In this document: piece after piece, positions 56,759 through 64,000 of the stretch
Layout of the letters: every line of letters starts with the position of its first letter
Position numbering within the stretch: the first letter of the stretch is position 1
DNA from: an uncultured Chlorobiaceae bacterium
Lineage (GTDB): Bacteria; Bacteroidota; Chlorobiia; Chlorobiales; Chlorobiaceae
DNA length: 64,000 bases
Assembly: GCA_903820085.1 (NCBI GenBank)
Contig: CAIJGA010000008.1
Span: forward strand, 62,001-126,000
Direction of reading: 5' to 3'
Translations under genes and position numbers: made by a program
Notes under the pieces: generated by a model
The model's input: the letters and a program-made list of their open reading frames with translations, nothing else
Told to the model about the DNA's origin: nothing
Databases searched by the model: none

Positions 56759-57196
56759 ATGAAAAAACAAAACGTGCTTTTTCTTTGTACCGGCAACTCT
56801 TGCCGGAGTCAGATGGCCGAAGGATTACTCCGACACCTGGCAGGGGAGCAGTTCGAAGCATTAAGCGCAGGACTTGAGCCCAATAATGAAGTCCATCCTC
56901 TGGCGATACAGGTTATGAAGGAAATTGGTATCGATATCAGTTTTCAGCAACCAAAAGCGGTTGATGTCTATCTTGGAAAAACAATGATTCATTACCTGAT
57001 GATTGTGTGTAACAAGGCACAGTCAACCTGCCCTCGCATCTGGCCCGGGCTTCCTGATGAAAAACGTTATTATTGGCCAGTCAATGATCCAGCAGGACTA
57101 TCCGGCTCAAGAGAAGAACAGTTGGTCGTTTTCCGAGAGGTGCGTGATGAACTTCAGGGAAAAATAACCTCATGGCTTAACGACGTTTCAGCATAG
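56759..57196 (+). CDS. arsC: Arsenate reductase, thioredoxin-coupled type (second copy)
   Basis: The 145-residue paralogue of the first ArsC is only partly identical to it. Catalytic Cys10 lies in [14 protein letters not shown], and Cys84 and Cys91 (VCNKAQSTC) keep the seven-residue spacing of the redox relay. Both copies therefore look active, and neither is a decayed duplicate. The difference may reflect reductant (thioredoxin versus other) or substrate range; not readable from sequence. Confidence 0.92.
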   Translation: MKKQNVLFLCTGNSCRSQMAEGLLRHLAGEQFEALSAGLEPNNEVHPLAIQVMKEIGIDISFQQPKAVDVYLGKTMIHYLMIVCNKAQSTCPRIWPGLPDEKRYYWPVNDPAGLSGSREEQLVVFREVRDELQGKITSWLNDVSA

Positions 57197-57224
57197 GCGT
57201 CATTAAATCTCTAAGGGTTGAATT

Positions 57225-57292
57225 CCCCGCCGCTTGCTGTGACGTTTGTTAAGCTTTTACTAAAACTAGATACCCCGCTGCTTGCGGCGGGG
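57225..57292. repeat. Inverted-repeat element in front of arsD
   Basis: CCCCGCCGC (57225-57233) is the exact reverse complement of GCGGCGGGG (57284-57292), about 50 bp apart. The inner segment also forms a local hairpin (57273-57278 with 57287-57292). A near-direct copy, CCCCGCTGCTTGC, lies at 57273-57285. The two pairings exclude each other, so this is either an alternative-structure leader or a small miniature element. Confidence 0.6.
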
Positions 57293-57316
57293 AGCTTCAT
57301 TTAATCAAGATTCAAC

Positions 57317-57661
57317 ATGAAAGGAATTCAGATTTTTGATCCCGCCCTCTGCTGCAGCAGTGGCGTATGCGGAACTGATGTCGATCAGTCACTGGTAAAT
57401 TTTGCTGCTGATGTTGATTGGGCAAAGCAGAACGGCATAGTCATTGAGCGATTCAACCTGGCCAAAGAGCCGCTCTCCTTTGCCGAAAACCAGGTTGTAA
57501 AATCCTTCCTTGAACAATCAGGCCAGGAAGCACTTCCATTATCTCTTCTTGATGGAAATATTGTTTTAGCCGGTCGATATCCCAATCGCTCAGAACTGGC
57601 CAGATGGGCAGGCTACACTCCACCCTCTGACAGCAAGTGCTGTTCAGGCAAATGCTGCTGA
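57317..57661 (+). CDS. arsD: Arsenic metallochaperone ArsD
   Basis: The 114-residue protein begins IQIFDPALCCSSGVCG with Cys12, Cys13 and Cys18, the As(III)-binding triad of ArsD. The tail CCSGKCC (108-114) matches the second and third vicinal pairs of plasmid ArsD. ArsD carries As(III) to ArsA and raises its affinity. Its TGA overlaps the ATG of arsA at 57661. Confidence 0.95.
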   Translation: MKGIQIFDPALCCSSGVCGTDVDQSLVNFAADVDWAKQNGIVIERFNLAKEPLSFAENQVVKSFLEQSGQEALPLSLLDGNIVLAGRYPNRSELARWAGYTPPSDSKCCSGKCC

Positions 57662-59442
57662 TGAAATTCATAACTATGACCATGAAATTTCTTGATTGTC
57701 CACCCCGCTTTCTCTTCTTTACTGGAAAAGGCGGAGTAGGAAAAACCTCGATTGCCTGCGCTTCGGCCATTAAGTTAACGGAAGCTGGCCAGCGAGTGCT
57801 GCTGGTCAGCACCGACCCCGCGTCCAACGTTGGTCAGGCATTCGGTATCCATATCGGTAATCAGATTACCGATATCCAGAATGTATCAGGTCTTTTTGCG
57901 CTTGAAATTGACCCTCAGGCGGCGGCAGAGCAATACCGTGAACGTATTATCGGGCCGGTTCGCGGCCGTTTGCCACAGAGTGTGCTCAACACCATTGAGG
58001 AGCAGCTCTCCGGAGCATGCACGACGGAGGTTGCCGCCTTTGATGAGTTCACCTCACTCCTGACCGACCCGGCTCTTATTGGCGACTATGACCATATCGT
58101 TTTCGATACGGCACCGACCGGTCACACCATCCGGATGCTCCAGCTCCCCGGAGCGTGGAGCGGTTTTCTTGAAGAGGCAAAGGGTGATGCCTCCTGCCTT
58201 GGTCCGCTGGCTGGTCTGGCAAAGCAGCGGAAACAGTATAAAGAAGCCGTCGAAGCACTTTGCGATCCCTTGCGTACCCGCATGATTCTGGTTGCTCGAG
58301 CTCAGCAGGCTGCCCTGCGTGAAGTTGCCCGTACCAGTCAAGAGCTGGCAGCAATCGGCATATCGCAACAGAATCTCATCATAAACGGCATTCTGCCTCT
58401 TCGTGAATCAGCCGTGGATTCTCTCGCTGCAGCCATCTGTGCCCGTGAGCAGAACGCGATGTCCGCTATGCCCGACCTGCTCAAGGCGTTACCGACTGAT
58501 CGAGTCGCCCTTAAGCCTTTTAATCTGGTCGGTCTTGATGCCTTGCGCCACTTGCTCTCCGCAACAGATGTCCAATATCCGGCTTCGGAAAACAACCCGG
58601 TCAAGCTCAACGCACCAGCCCTTTCACTGCTGGTGGATGATATTGCCAACGATGGCCATGGTCTGGTGATGTTCATGGGCAAGGGAGGCGTCGGTAAAAC
58701 AACCCTGGCTACCGCCTTGGCTGCTGAACTGGCTCAACGAGGATTACCGGTACATCTATCCACTTCTGATCCGGCCGCTCACCTTATCGAAACGCTTACT
58801 GGTACACTCGAAAATCTCACCGTGAGCAGGATTGATCCGTACATCGAAACTCAGCGTTACCGCCGCGAAATTATGGACTCCAAAGGAGCGCAGCTTGATG
58901 CCGAAGGCCGCGCAAGGCTTGAAGAGGATTTGCGTTCGCCCTGCACCGAAGAAATTGCTGTCTTCCAGGCTTTTTCTCGCATCATCGGCGAGGCAGACAG
59001 GAAATTCGTGGTAATGGATACAGCCCCGACTGGCCATACGCTCCTGCTTCTTGACGCTACAGGAGCATATCACCGTGAATTTACCCGTCAGGCCGGGCGT
59101 AATGCCCTGCACGATGTTACGCCCATGATGCAGATGCAGGATCCAAAACAAACAAAGGTTCTTATTGTAACGTTGGCTGAAACCACGCCCGTGCTGGAAG
59201 CGGTCAGTCTGCAGGAAGAGTTGCGTCGGGCCTCAATCGAGCCGTGGGCCTGGATTATCAATAACAGTGTTGCTGCGGCAGTGACGCATTCTCCCCTCCT
59301 GAGAGAACGAGCGCGGAACGAACGGATAGAGATCGATGCCGTGGCTTATCAACACGCCAACCGGTATGCTGTTGTCCCTTTATTGAAAGAAGAGCCTGTT
59401 GGAGAAAAAGGCTTGCGCGCTCTCATAAATCCAATCCCTTGA
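57661..59442 (+). CDS. arsA: Arsenite-transporting ATPase ArsA
   Basis: From the ATG at 57661 (overlapping the arsD stop) the protein is 593 residues with two homologous halves. P-loops GKGGVGKT occur at about 22-29 and 340-347, and each half has the DTAPTGHT signature. The three metalloid-site cysteines are present at about 120 (GACTTE), 179 (ASCLGP) and 428 (SPCTEE), as in E. coli ArsA. A start at 57682 (MKFLDCPPRF) would be equally compatible with the family. It energises As(III) extrusion with the permease. Confidence 0.95.
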   Translation: MKFITMTMKFLDCPPRFLFFTGKGGVGKTSIACASAIKLTEAGQRVLLVSTDPASNVGQAFGIHIGNQITDIQNVSGLFALEIDPQAAAEQYRERIIGPVRGRLPQSVLNTIEEQLSGACTTEVAAFDEFTSLLTDPALIGDYDHIVFDTAPTGHTIRMLQLPGAWSGFLEEAKGDASCLGPLAGLAKQRKQYKEAVEALCDPLRTRMILVARAQQAALREVARTSQELAAIGISQQNLIINGILPLRESAVDSLAAAICAREQNAMSAMPDLLKALPTDRVALKPFNLVGLDALRHLLSATDVQYPASENNPVKLNAPALSLLVDDIANDGHGLVMFMGKGGVGKTTLATALAAELAQRGLPVHLSTSDPAAHLIETLTGTLENLTVSRIDPYIETQRYRREIMDSKGAQLDAEGRARLEEDLRSPCTEEIAVFQAFSRIIGEADRKFVVMDTAPTGHTLLLLDATGAYHREFTRQAGRNALHDVTPMMQMQDPKQTKVLIVTLAETTPVLEAVSLQEELRRASIEPWAWIINNSVAAAVTHSPLLRERARNERIEIDAVAYQHANRYAVVPLLKEEPVGEKGLRALINPIP

Positions 59443-59742
59443 AGGCTTTCACGAAACCCAGGGTGACTTTTGTCGAACTTGGCTCATTGGCGTCTGAGCA
59501 GCAAAAGGGTAGCCCTGTTGGTCTCCTGATGAGACGCGGCGCAATATTTTGTTATTTCAAGGGTATATTAATAAAGATACTAATAAATTTTATGTTATGC
59601 TCTCTTCCGGGGTAACAGCAAATACCACTCCCTCTTTCTGCCCTTTTTTGTTATAATATCGTACAGTGCTCGATTGTCCAAGATTTTTGGTTGCTTAGGG
59701 CACTTATCCAAGGTAATCCAGTAACAATGAATGTGGTCGCTG
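59443..59742. other. 300-bp region between arsA and lolD
   Basis: No gene is seen. The right half is AT-rich and contains TATAAT (59652-59657) as a possible -10 element for lolD, without a convincing -35. The left half shows no hairpin of terminator quality. It probably carries the lolD promoter. Confidence 0.5.
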
Positions 59743-60486
59743 ATGGCTGAAACGATTCTCCAGCTTGAAAATATCCGAAAGGAGCTTGGACTTTCCAAGG
59801 CTATCCGCCAGACCATTATTCCCAATCTCTCTTTGGAAGTTCATGCAGGGGAGTTTGTTGCAATCACTGGGCCGTCGGGTTCGGGCAAGTCAACCCTGCT
59901 TTACCTTATGGGCGGACTTGACAGACCAACCGCTGGCAAGGTGTGGCTTGACGGAGAGGAGATTTCCGAAAAAACGGAAACGGAGATGAACCGTATCCGC
60001 AATGAAAAAATTGGCTTTATCTATCAGTTTCACTTTTTGCTGCCCGAGTTCAACGCTGTCGAAAATGTCAGCATGCCGATGATGATTAACGGCCGCCGAA
60101 CCCGCAAAGAGATCAGGGAGCGGGCCATGAAACTGCTCGACATGGTTGACATGCAGAACAAGTATACCAACAAGCCAAGTCAGCTCTCCGGCGGTCAGCA
60201 GCAGCGGGTTGCCATTGCAAGGGCGCTGGCCAACGAACCAAAAATCCTGCTTGGCGATGAACCGACCGGCAATCTCGATTCCCGCTCGGCAAACAATGTC
60301 TATCAACTTTTTGACCGACTGAACCAGGAGTTGCAGCAGACGGTTATTGTTGTGACCCATGACGAAGAGTTTGCCAATCGTGCGGGACGTCGGATTCATC
60401 TGGTAGATGGGCAGATCGAGAGCGACCGGCCGTTGCGATACATGAACAAATATCCTGCCGATACCCTGAGGCAGGATCAACACTAA
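59743..60486 (+). CDS. lolD: LolD-like lipoprotein-releasing ABC ATPase
   Basis: The ATG at 59743 ([16 protein letters not shown]) gives 247 residues. Walker [10 protein letters not shown], signature [16 protein letters not shown], Walker [13 protein letters not shown] and the HDEEFA region place it in the MacB/LolD group of ABC ATPases. LolD drives release of lipoproteins from the inner membrane with LolC/LolE. Those partners are not in the window, so the Lol versus other efflux assignment is by sequence type. cruA follows after 22 bp. Confidence 0.8.
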   Translation: MAETILQLENIRKELGLSKAIRQTIIPNLSLEVHAGEFVAITGPSGSGKSTLLYLMGGLDRPTAGKVWLDGEEISEKTETEMNRIRNEKIGFIYQFHFLLPEFNAVENVSMPMMINGRRTRKEIRERAMKLLDMVDMQNKYTNKPSQLSGGQQQRVAIARALANEPKILLGDEPTGNLDSRSANNVYQLFDRLNQELQQTVIVVTHDEEFANRAGRRIHLVDGQIESDRPLRYMNKYPADTLRQDQH

Positions 60487-60508
60487 CATCCTTTATTTCC
60501 ATTTTTCC

Positions 60509-62047
60509 ATGCTCTTGTCACTCAATCACATCCAGTTCACGCATCCCCATCTCTACCGGGCCTTTTCAATGCTTGCGGATGGAGAACGGCATCTGAATCA
60601 TATCATTGAACTTGACCGATACTGGGAGCGTCTGAAACAGCCTGTCCGACAGGTCATTCTGCCAGGCGAAAGAGTTCCCAAAGAAGCCCTTATCAGCGGT
60701 GAGTATGATCTTGTTTATGCCGGCGGGACGCTCAGCCTGCTTCATGCAGCGGTGATGGCGGGAAAACATGGCCGGAAAGTGATGATTTTTGACCGTCAGA
60801 CTCCGGCCAAATCGACCAGAGACTGGAATATCTCAAGGAATGAACTGTTGAATTTATCTGCTATCGGTCTTTTTACGGAAAGCGAAGTTGACTCAGTCAT
60901 TGTTCGACGTTATAAAACCGGCTGGGTTGAGTTTTATCAGCCGGACGGCCTCCAGAAGAGGCTGACCCTGGAAAACGTGCTTGATTGCGCTGTCGATGCC
61001 GACAAGCTGCTTGCTCTGGCAAAGGAGAAGGTACTTGCCGTTGCGGGCAGCACTCTTCTTGCCGAAACTAGCTTTACCTGCTGTTACCAGTTTGATGACC
61101 ATATCATTGTGCAGGTTGAGGATCGTCAGGGCAATCCTTTCTGGTACAAGGCAAAAGTGCTGGTCGATGTGATGGGCATTCTCTCACCGATTGCCATGCA
61201 GCTCAACGAAGGCTCCCCGCAGACCCATGTCTGCCCCACGGTCGGTACCATTGCGAGCGGTTTTGAAAACGTTGATTTCGATACCGGTGAAATTCTTGCC
61301 AGCATAGGACCTGCCGATACCTCTTCCGGAAAAGGACGACAGCTTATCTGGGAAGGCTTTCCCGCCCATGGCCAGCAGTATATCACCTATCTTTTCTTTT
61401 ATGATGAGGCTGATTCCCCGAACGATAACACTCTGCTCAGCCTTTTTGAGACCTACTTCAGAACGCTTCCGGAGTATAAAAAGCCTGGTGCCGGTTTTAT
61501 GATTCATCGCCCGGTCTATGGTATTATTCCGGCCTTTTGTCATGATGGTTTCAACCGGACAAGGGAGATTGCCGATGAGCGCATCATTCTTTTCGGCGAC
61601 GCGGCATCACTTGGCTCTCCGCTCACTTTCTGCGGCTTTGGATCAATGGTGCGCAACCTTCATCATCTTACGGCCGATCTTGATCGGGCACTCAGCGAGA
61701 ACAACACGTCGAAAAAGCATCTTGAACAGATCAGTGCCTACGAGCCCAATGTTGCCTCAATGGCCAATCTCATGAAGTACATGTGCTTTAATTCTGCCAC
61801 CGATGAGCCGAATTTTGTCAATGACCTGATGAACGAGGTGATGATTGTGCTTGACGACCTTCCCCAGCATTATCGCCAGGCAATGTTCCGCGATGAAATG
61901 AAGATTGAGGAACTTGCAATGGTCATGCTTCGACTTGCCTGGCGCTACCCGAAAGTGCTTGCTGTGACTTGGGATAAACTCGGCGCTCAGGGATCTATAG
62001 GCTTTTTCAAAAATATTGTCGGATGGGCAATTTCATCAGTCAAATAA
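60509..62047 (+). CDS. cruA: Lycopene cyclase CruA
   Basis: The 512-residue flavoprotein matches CruA of green sulfur bacteria. An N-terminal block of about 65 residues precedes the FAD Rossmann region ([24 protein letters not shown]). The FAD/NAD region closes with [23 protein letters not shown]. It cyclises psi ends of lycopene to gamma/beta-carotene on the way to chlorobactene. Together with crtC it places two steps of the same pathway in the window, although 18 kb apart. Confidence 0.92.
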   Translation: MLLSLNHIQFTHPHLYRAFSMLADGERHLNHIIELDRYWERLKQPVRQVILPGERVPKEALISGEYDLVYAGGTLSLLHAAVMAGKHGRKVMIFDRQTPAKSTRDWNISRNELLNLSAIGLFTESEVDSVIVRRYKTGWVEFYQPDGLQKRLTLENVLDCAVDADKLLALAKEKVLAVAGSTLLAETSFTCCYQFDDHIIVQVEDRQGNPFWYKAKVLVDVMGILSPIAMQLNEGSPQTHVCPTVGTIASGFENVDFDTGEILASIGPADTSSGKGRQLIWEGFPAHGQQYITYLFFYDEADSPNDNTLLSLFETYFRTLPEYKKPGAGFMIHRPVYGIIPAFCHDGFNRTREIADERIILFGDAASLGSPLTFCGFGSMVRNLHHLTADLDRALSENNTSKKHLEQISAYEPNVASMANLMKYMCFNSATDEPNFVNDLMNEVMIVLDDLPQHYRQAMFRDEMKIEELAMVMLRLAWRYPKVLAVTWDKLGAQGSIGFFKNIVGWAISSVK

Positions 62048-62060
62048 CATTATTTTTTTG

Positions 62061-64000
62061 ATGACCGACATTATGGGCGCAAAAAAGGCGATTGCCGAGC
62101 TTCGTCAGGAGATTGAGCGGCACAACCGTCTCTATTACGTTGAAGCAAGGCCGGAGCTCTCCGATTTTGACTTTGATCGGCTTCTCGAACAGCTTATCGC
62201 AATTGAACGCCAGTTCCCGGAACTGGTTACCCCCGACAGCCCCTCGCAGCGAGTGGGAGGTACCATTACCAGGGAGTTCCCTTCGGTACTGCACCGTGAA
62301 CCGATGTTGAGCCTCTCCAATACCTACTCCTTAGCTGAAGTGGAGGAGTTTTACAGCCGTGTCCGAAAGCTTCTTCTGTTCGAAGGGGTGGCGGAGCAAA
62401 AAATGGTTGCCGAGTTGAAGTTCGACGGCGTTGCCATCAGCCTCCTTTTTCGTGATGGACTTCTGGTCAGGGGAGCAACAAGGGGTGACGGCCGTCAGGG
62501 TGACGATATCACCGCTAATCTCAAAACCATTGCTACGATTCCGCTGAGACTGGATGGCAGGCTTGTTGCTGATCTTCAGGGGGAGGTCGAGGTACGTGGC
62601 GAAGTCTTCATGCGCAAGGATGATTTTGAGCGCCTTAACGAGAGTCGTTTGGAGGAGGATCGCTTTGCCAATCCCCGCAATGCTACGGCAGGCACTCTCA
62701 AACTGCAGGATTCCGCCGAGGTTGCCCGTCGCCGAATGTGTTTTGTTGCATACTACCTTAAGGGGCTCAAGGACGAATCGACTGCACACTTCAGTCGCCT
62801 TGAACTGCTCAGCCGACTTGGTTTCTTTACCGGTGATCATTACCGCTTGTGTCAAGAAGTGCAGGATATCAATGCCTTTATTGAAGAGTGGGCTGGAAAT
62901 CGCTGGCAGCTTCCTTATGAGACCGATGGGGTGGTGCTTAAGCTTAACGATGTGCGTTTCTGGGAAAAACTGGGCGCAACCGCCAAAAGTCCGCGTTGGG
63001 CAATCGCCTACAAATATCCGGCACAGCAGGCCAGAACGGTACTCCATAACGTGCTTTTTCAGGTCGGTCGGCTTGGTACCATTACTCCGGTTGCTGAACT
63101 TGAGCCTGTGCTGCTTGCCGGATCAACGGTCTCCCGCTCTACCCTCCATAATTTCGATGAGATTGAGCGCCTTGGTGTCATGATTCATGACCGGGTTATT
63201 ATCGAAAAATCAGGAGAGGTGATTCCCAAAGTGGTGCGCATCATACCCGAAGAGCGCCCCGCCGATGCCGAGCCCATTCTGCCTCCCATGCACTGTCCCT
63301 CATGCCAGTCACTCCTGGTCAGGCCGGAGAACGAAGTCAGTTACTACTGCCCGAACGAAGAGGAGTGTCCGGCCCAGATCAAGGGGCGCGTGCTCCACTT
63401 TGCCTCGCGCAATGCCATGGATATCCAGACCCTTGGCGAAGCTCTGGTTGAACAGCTTGTCGCCAGAGGGCTTGTCAAGGACCCTGGCGATCTCTATTTT
63501 CTCCAGGAACCACAGCTTGAAAAGCTTGAACGCATGGGGCAAAAATCGGCACAAAATATCTTGCGTGCCTTGGAGAAAAGTCGAGAAAAGAGCTATGAAC
63601 AATTGCTCTATGCCCTTGGTATCCGTCACGTCGGGCGCGCTACCGCCCGTGAGCTTTCGCAAGCCTGTCCATCAATTGATGCCCTCCGGCAGTCGAGCGA
63701 GGAGCAGCTTGCAACCGTGCCTGATATCGGTCCGGTTGTTGCCCGCAGTATAATCGACTATTTTGCAAAACCATCATGGCCGCAACTCCTTGAAAAACTC
63801 CGTACAGCCGGCCTGCCACTCTGTGCCTCAGAACCCCGAGAACAGGTCAACCGCAACTTTGAGGGGCTTAGCGTCCTTTTTACCGGAGGACTTGACCGTT
63901 ATGACCGTCAGGCAGCTTCGGAACTGGTGTTTGAGCGTGGCGGAAGGGTAGTCGGCTCAGTCAGTAAAAAGACCGGCATGGTTGTTGCAGGTCATGATCC
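62061..64000 (+). CDS. ligA: NAD-dependent DNA ligase (cut by window edge)
   Basis: The frame opens at ATG 62061, 13 bp after the cruA stop, and runs without a stop to the last base (646 codons). The adenylation lysine is Lys120 in AELKFDGVA. The [11 protein letters not shown] and [11 protein letters not shown] segments, a zinc finger (CPSCQSLL with [10 protein letters not shown]), the helix-hairpin-helix region and the start of the BRCT domain ([16 protein letters not shown]) are visible. LigA is usually about 670-680 residues, so only a short C-terminus is missing. It seals nicks in replication and repair. Confidence 0.95.
   Translation, partial: MTDIMGAKKAIAELRQEIERHNRLYYVEARPELSDFDFDRLLEQLIAIERQFPELVTPDSPSQRVGGTITREFPSVLHREPMLSLSNTYSLAEVEEFYSRVRKLLLFEGVAEQKMVAELKFDGVAISLLFRDGLLVRGATRGDGRQGDDITANLKTIATIPLRLDGRLVADLQGEVEVRGEVFMRKDDFERLNESRLEEDRFANPRNATAGTLKLQDSAEVARRRMCFVAYYLKGLKDESTAHFSRLELLSRLGFFTGDHYRLCQEVQDINAFIEEWAGNRWQLPYETDGVVLKLNDVRFWEKLGATAKSPRWAIAYKYPAQQARTVLHNVLFQVGRLGTITPVAELEPVLLAGSTVSRSTLHNFDEIERLGVMIHDRVIIEKSGEVIPKVVRIIPEERPADAEPILPPMHCPSCQSLLVRPENEVSYYCPNEEECPAQIKGRVLHFASRNAMDIQTLGEALVEQLVARGLVKDPGDLYFLQEPQLEKLERMGQKSAQNILRALEKSREKSYEQLLYALGIRHVGRATARELSQACPSIDALRQSSEEQLATVPDIGPVVARSIIDYFAKPSWPQLLEKLRTAGLPLCASEPREQVNRNFEGLSVLFTGGLDRYDRQAASELVFERGGRVVGSVSKKTGMVVAGHD

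Overview
The window reads as chromosomal DNA of a green sulfur bacterium (Chlorobiaceae, Chlorobium/Pelodictyon-like). The main reasons are a cruA-type lycopene cyclase, a crtC carotenoid hydratase directly upstream of a Rieske/cytochrome b pair, a Gram-negative envelope gene set (bamA, uppS, lpxB, kdsD, lolD), and moderate GC content. The species cannot be fixed from sequence reading alone.

Layout. 1-7.7 kb is an accessory block on the + strand. Four tightly coupled genes (radical SAM/SPASM-like protein, GT2 glycosyltransferase, nucleoside-phosphorylase-fold protein, SDR) are followed by a possible 33-codon ORF and two tandem cyanophycin-synthetase-like ATP-grasp proteins. The C-terminal Mur-ligase-like part of these two proteins is truncated and has lost its P-loop. 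7.7-41 kb is mostly housekeeping: a beta-barrel protein, bamA-uppS, gatA, sucD, kdsD, a flippase, a pgm-sigma-(anti-sigma)-(Spy-like) operon, lpxB, a ychF-murI-ispH-oxidoreductase operon, cmk-rpsA, era, rodA, mtaB, apt, an ion antiporter, an HU-like gene, a half-size TauE permease, ftsH and gltX.

41-44.5 kb carries tRNA-Phe(GAA), crtC and the Rieske/cytochrome b genes of photosynthetic electron transport. 44.5-48 kb is one very large GH13 protein. 48.1-49.2 kb holds three small envelope proteins resembling the YqjD/YqjE set. 49.3-52.6 kb holds a PTR1-like pteridine reductase behind modABC (molybdate uptake).

53.2-59.4 kb is a full arsenic-resistance island, all on the + strand: arsR, a Cys-tailed thioredoxin-like protein, a DUF318/ArsP-like permease, arsC, acr3, a second arsC, arsD and arsA. 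A shared ATCG...CGAT operator-like box lies before arsR and before the thioredoxin-like gene. The window closes with lolD, cruA and a ligA cut by the window edge.

How the genes work together: arsenate is reduced by the two ArsC paralogues. ArsD is expected to hand As(III) to the ArsA ATPase, and Acr3 would be the efflux channel. CrtC and CruA act on the same carotenoid pathway (chlorobactene type). Rieske and cytochrome b form the quinol-oxidising complex. The most unusual element is the tandem pair of P-loop-less CphA2-like ligases next to a radical SAM/GT2/SDR operon, whose product is unknown. All statements come from reading the sequence and from recalled family knowledge; no database search was run.
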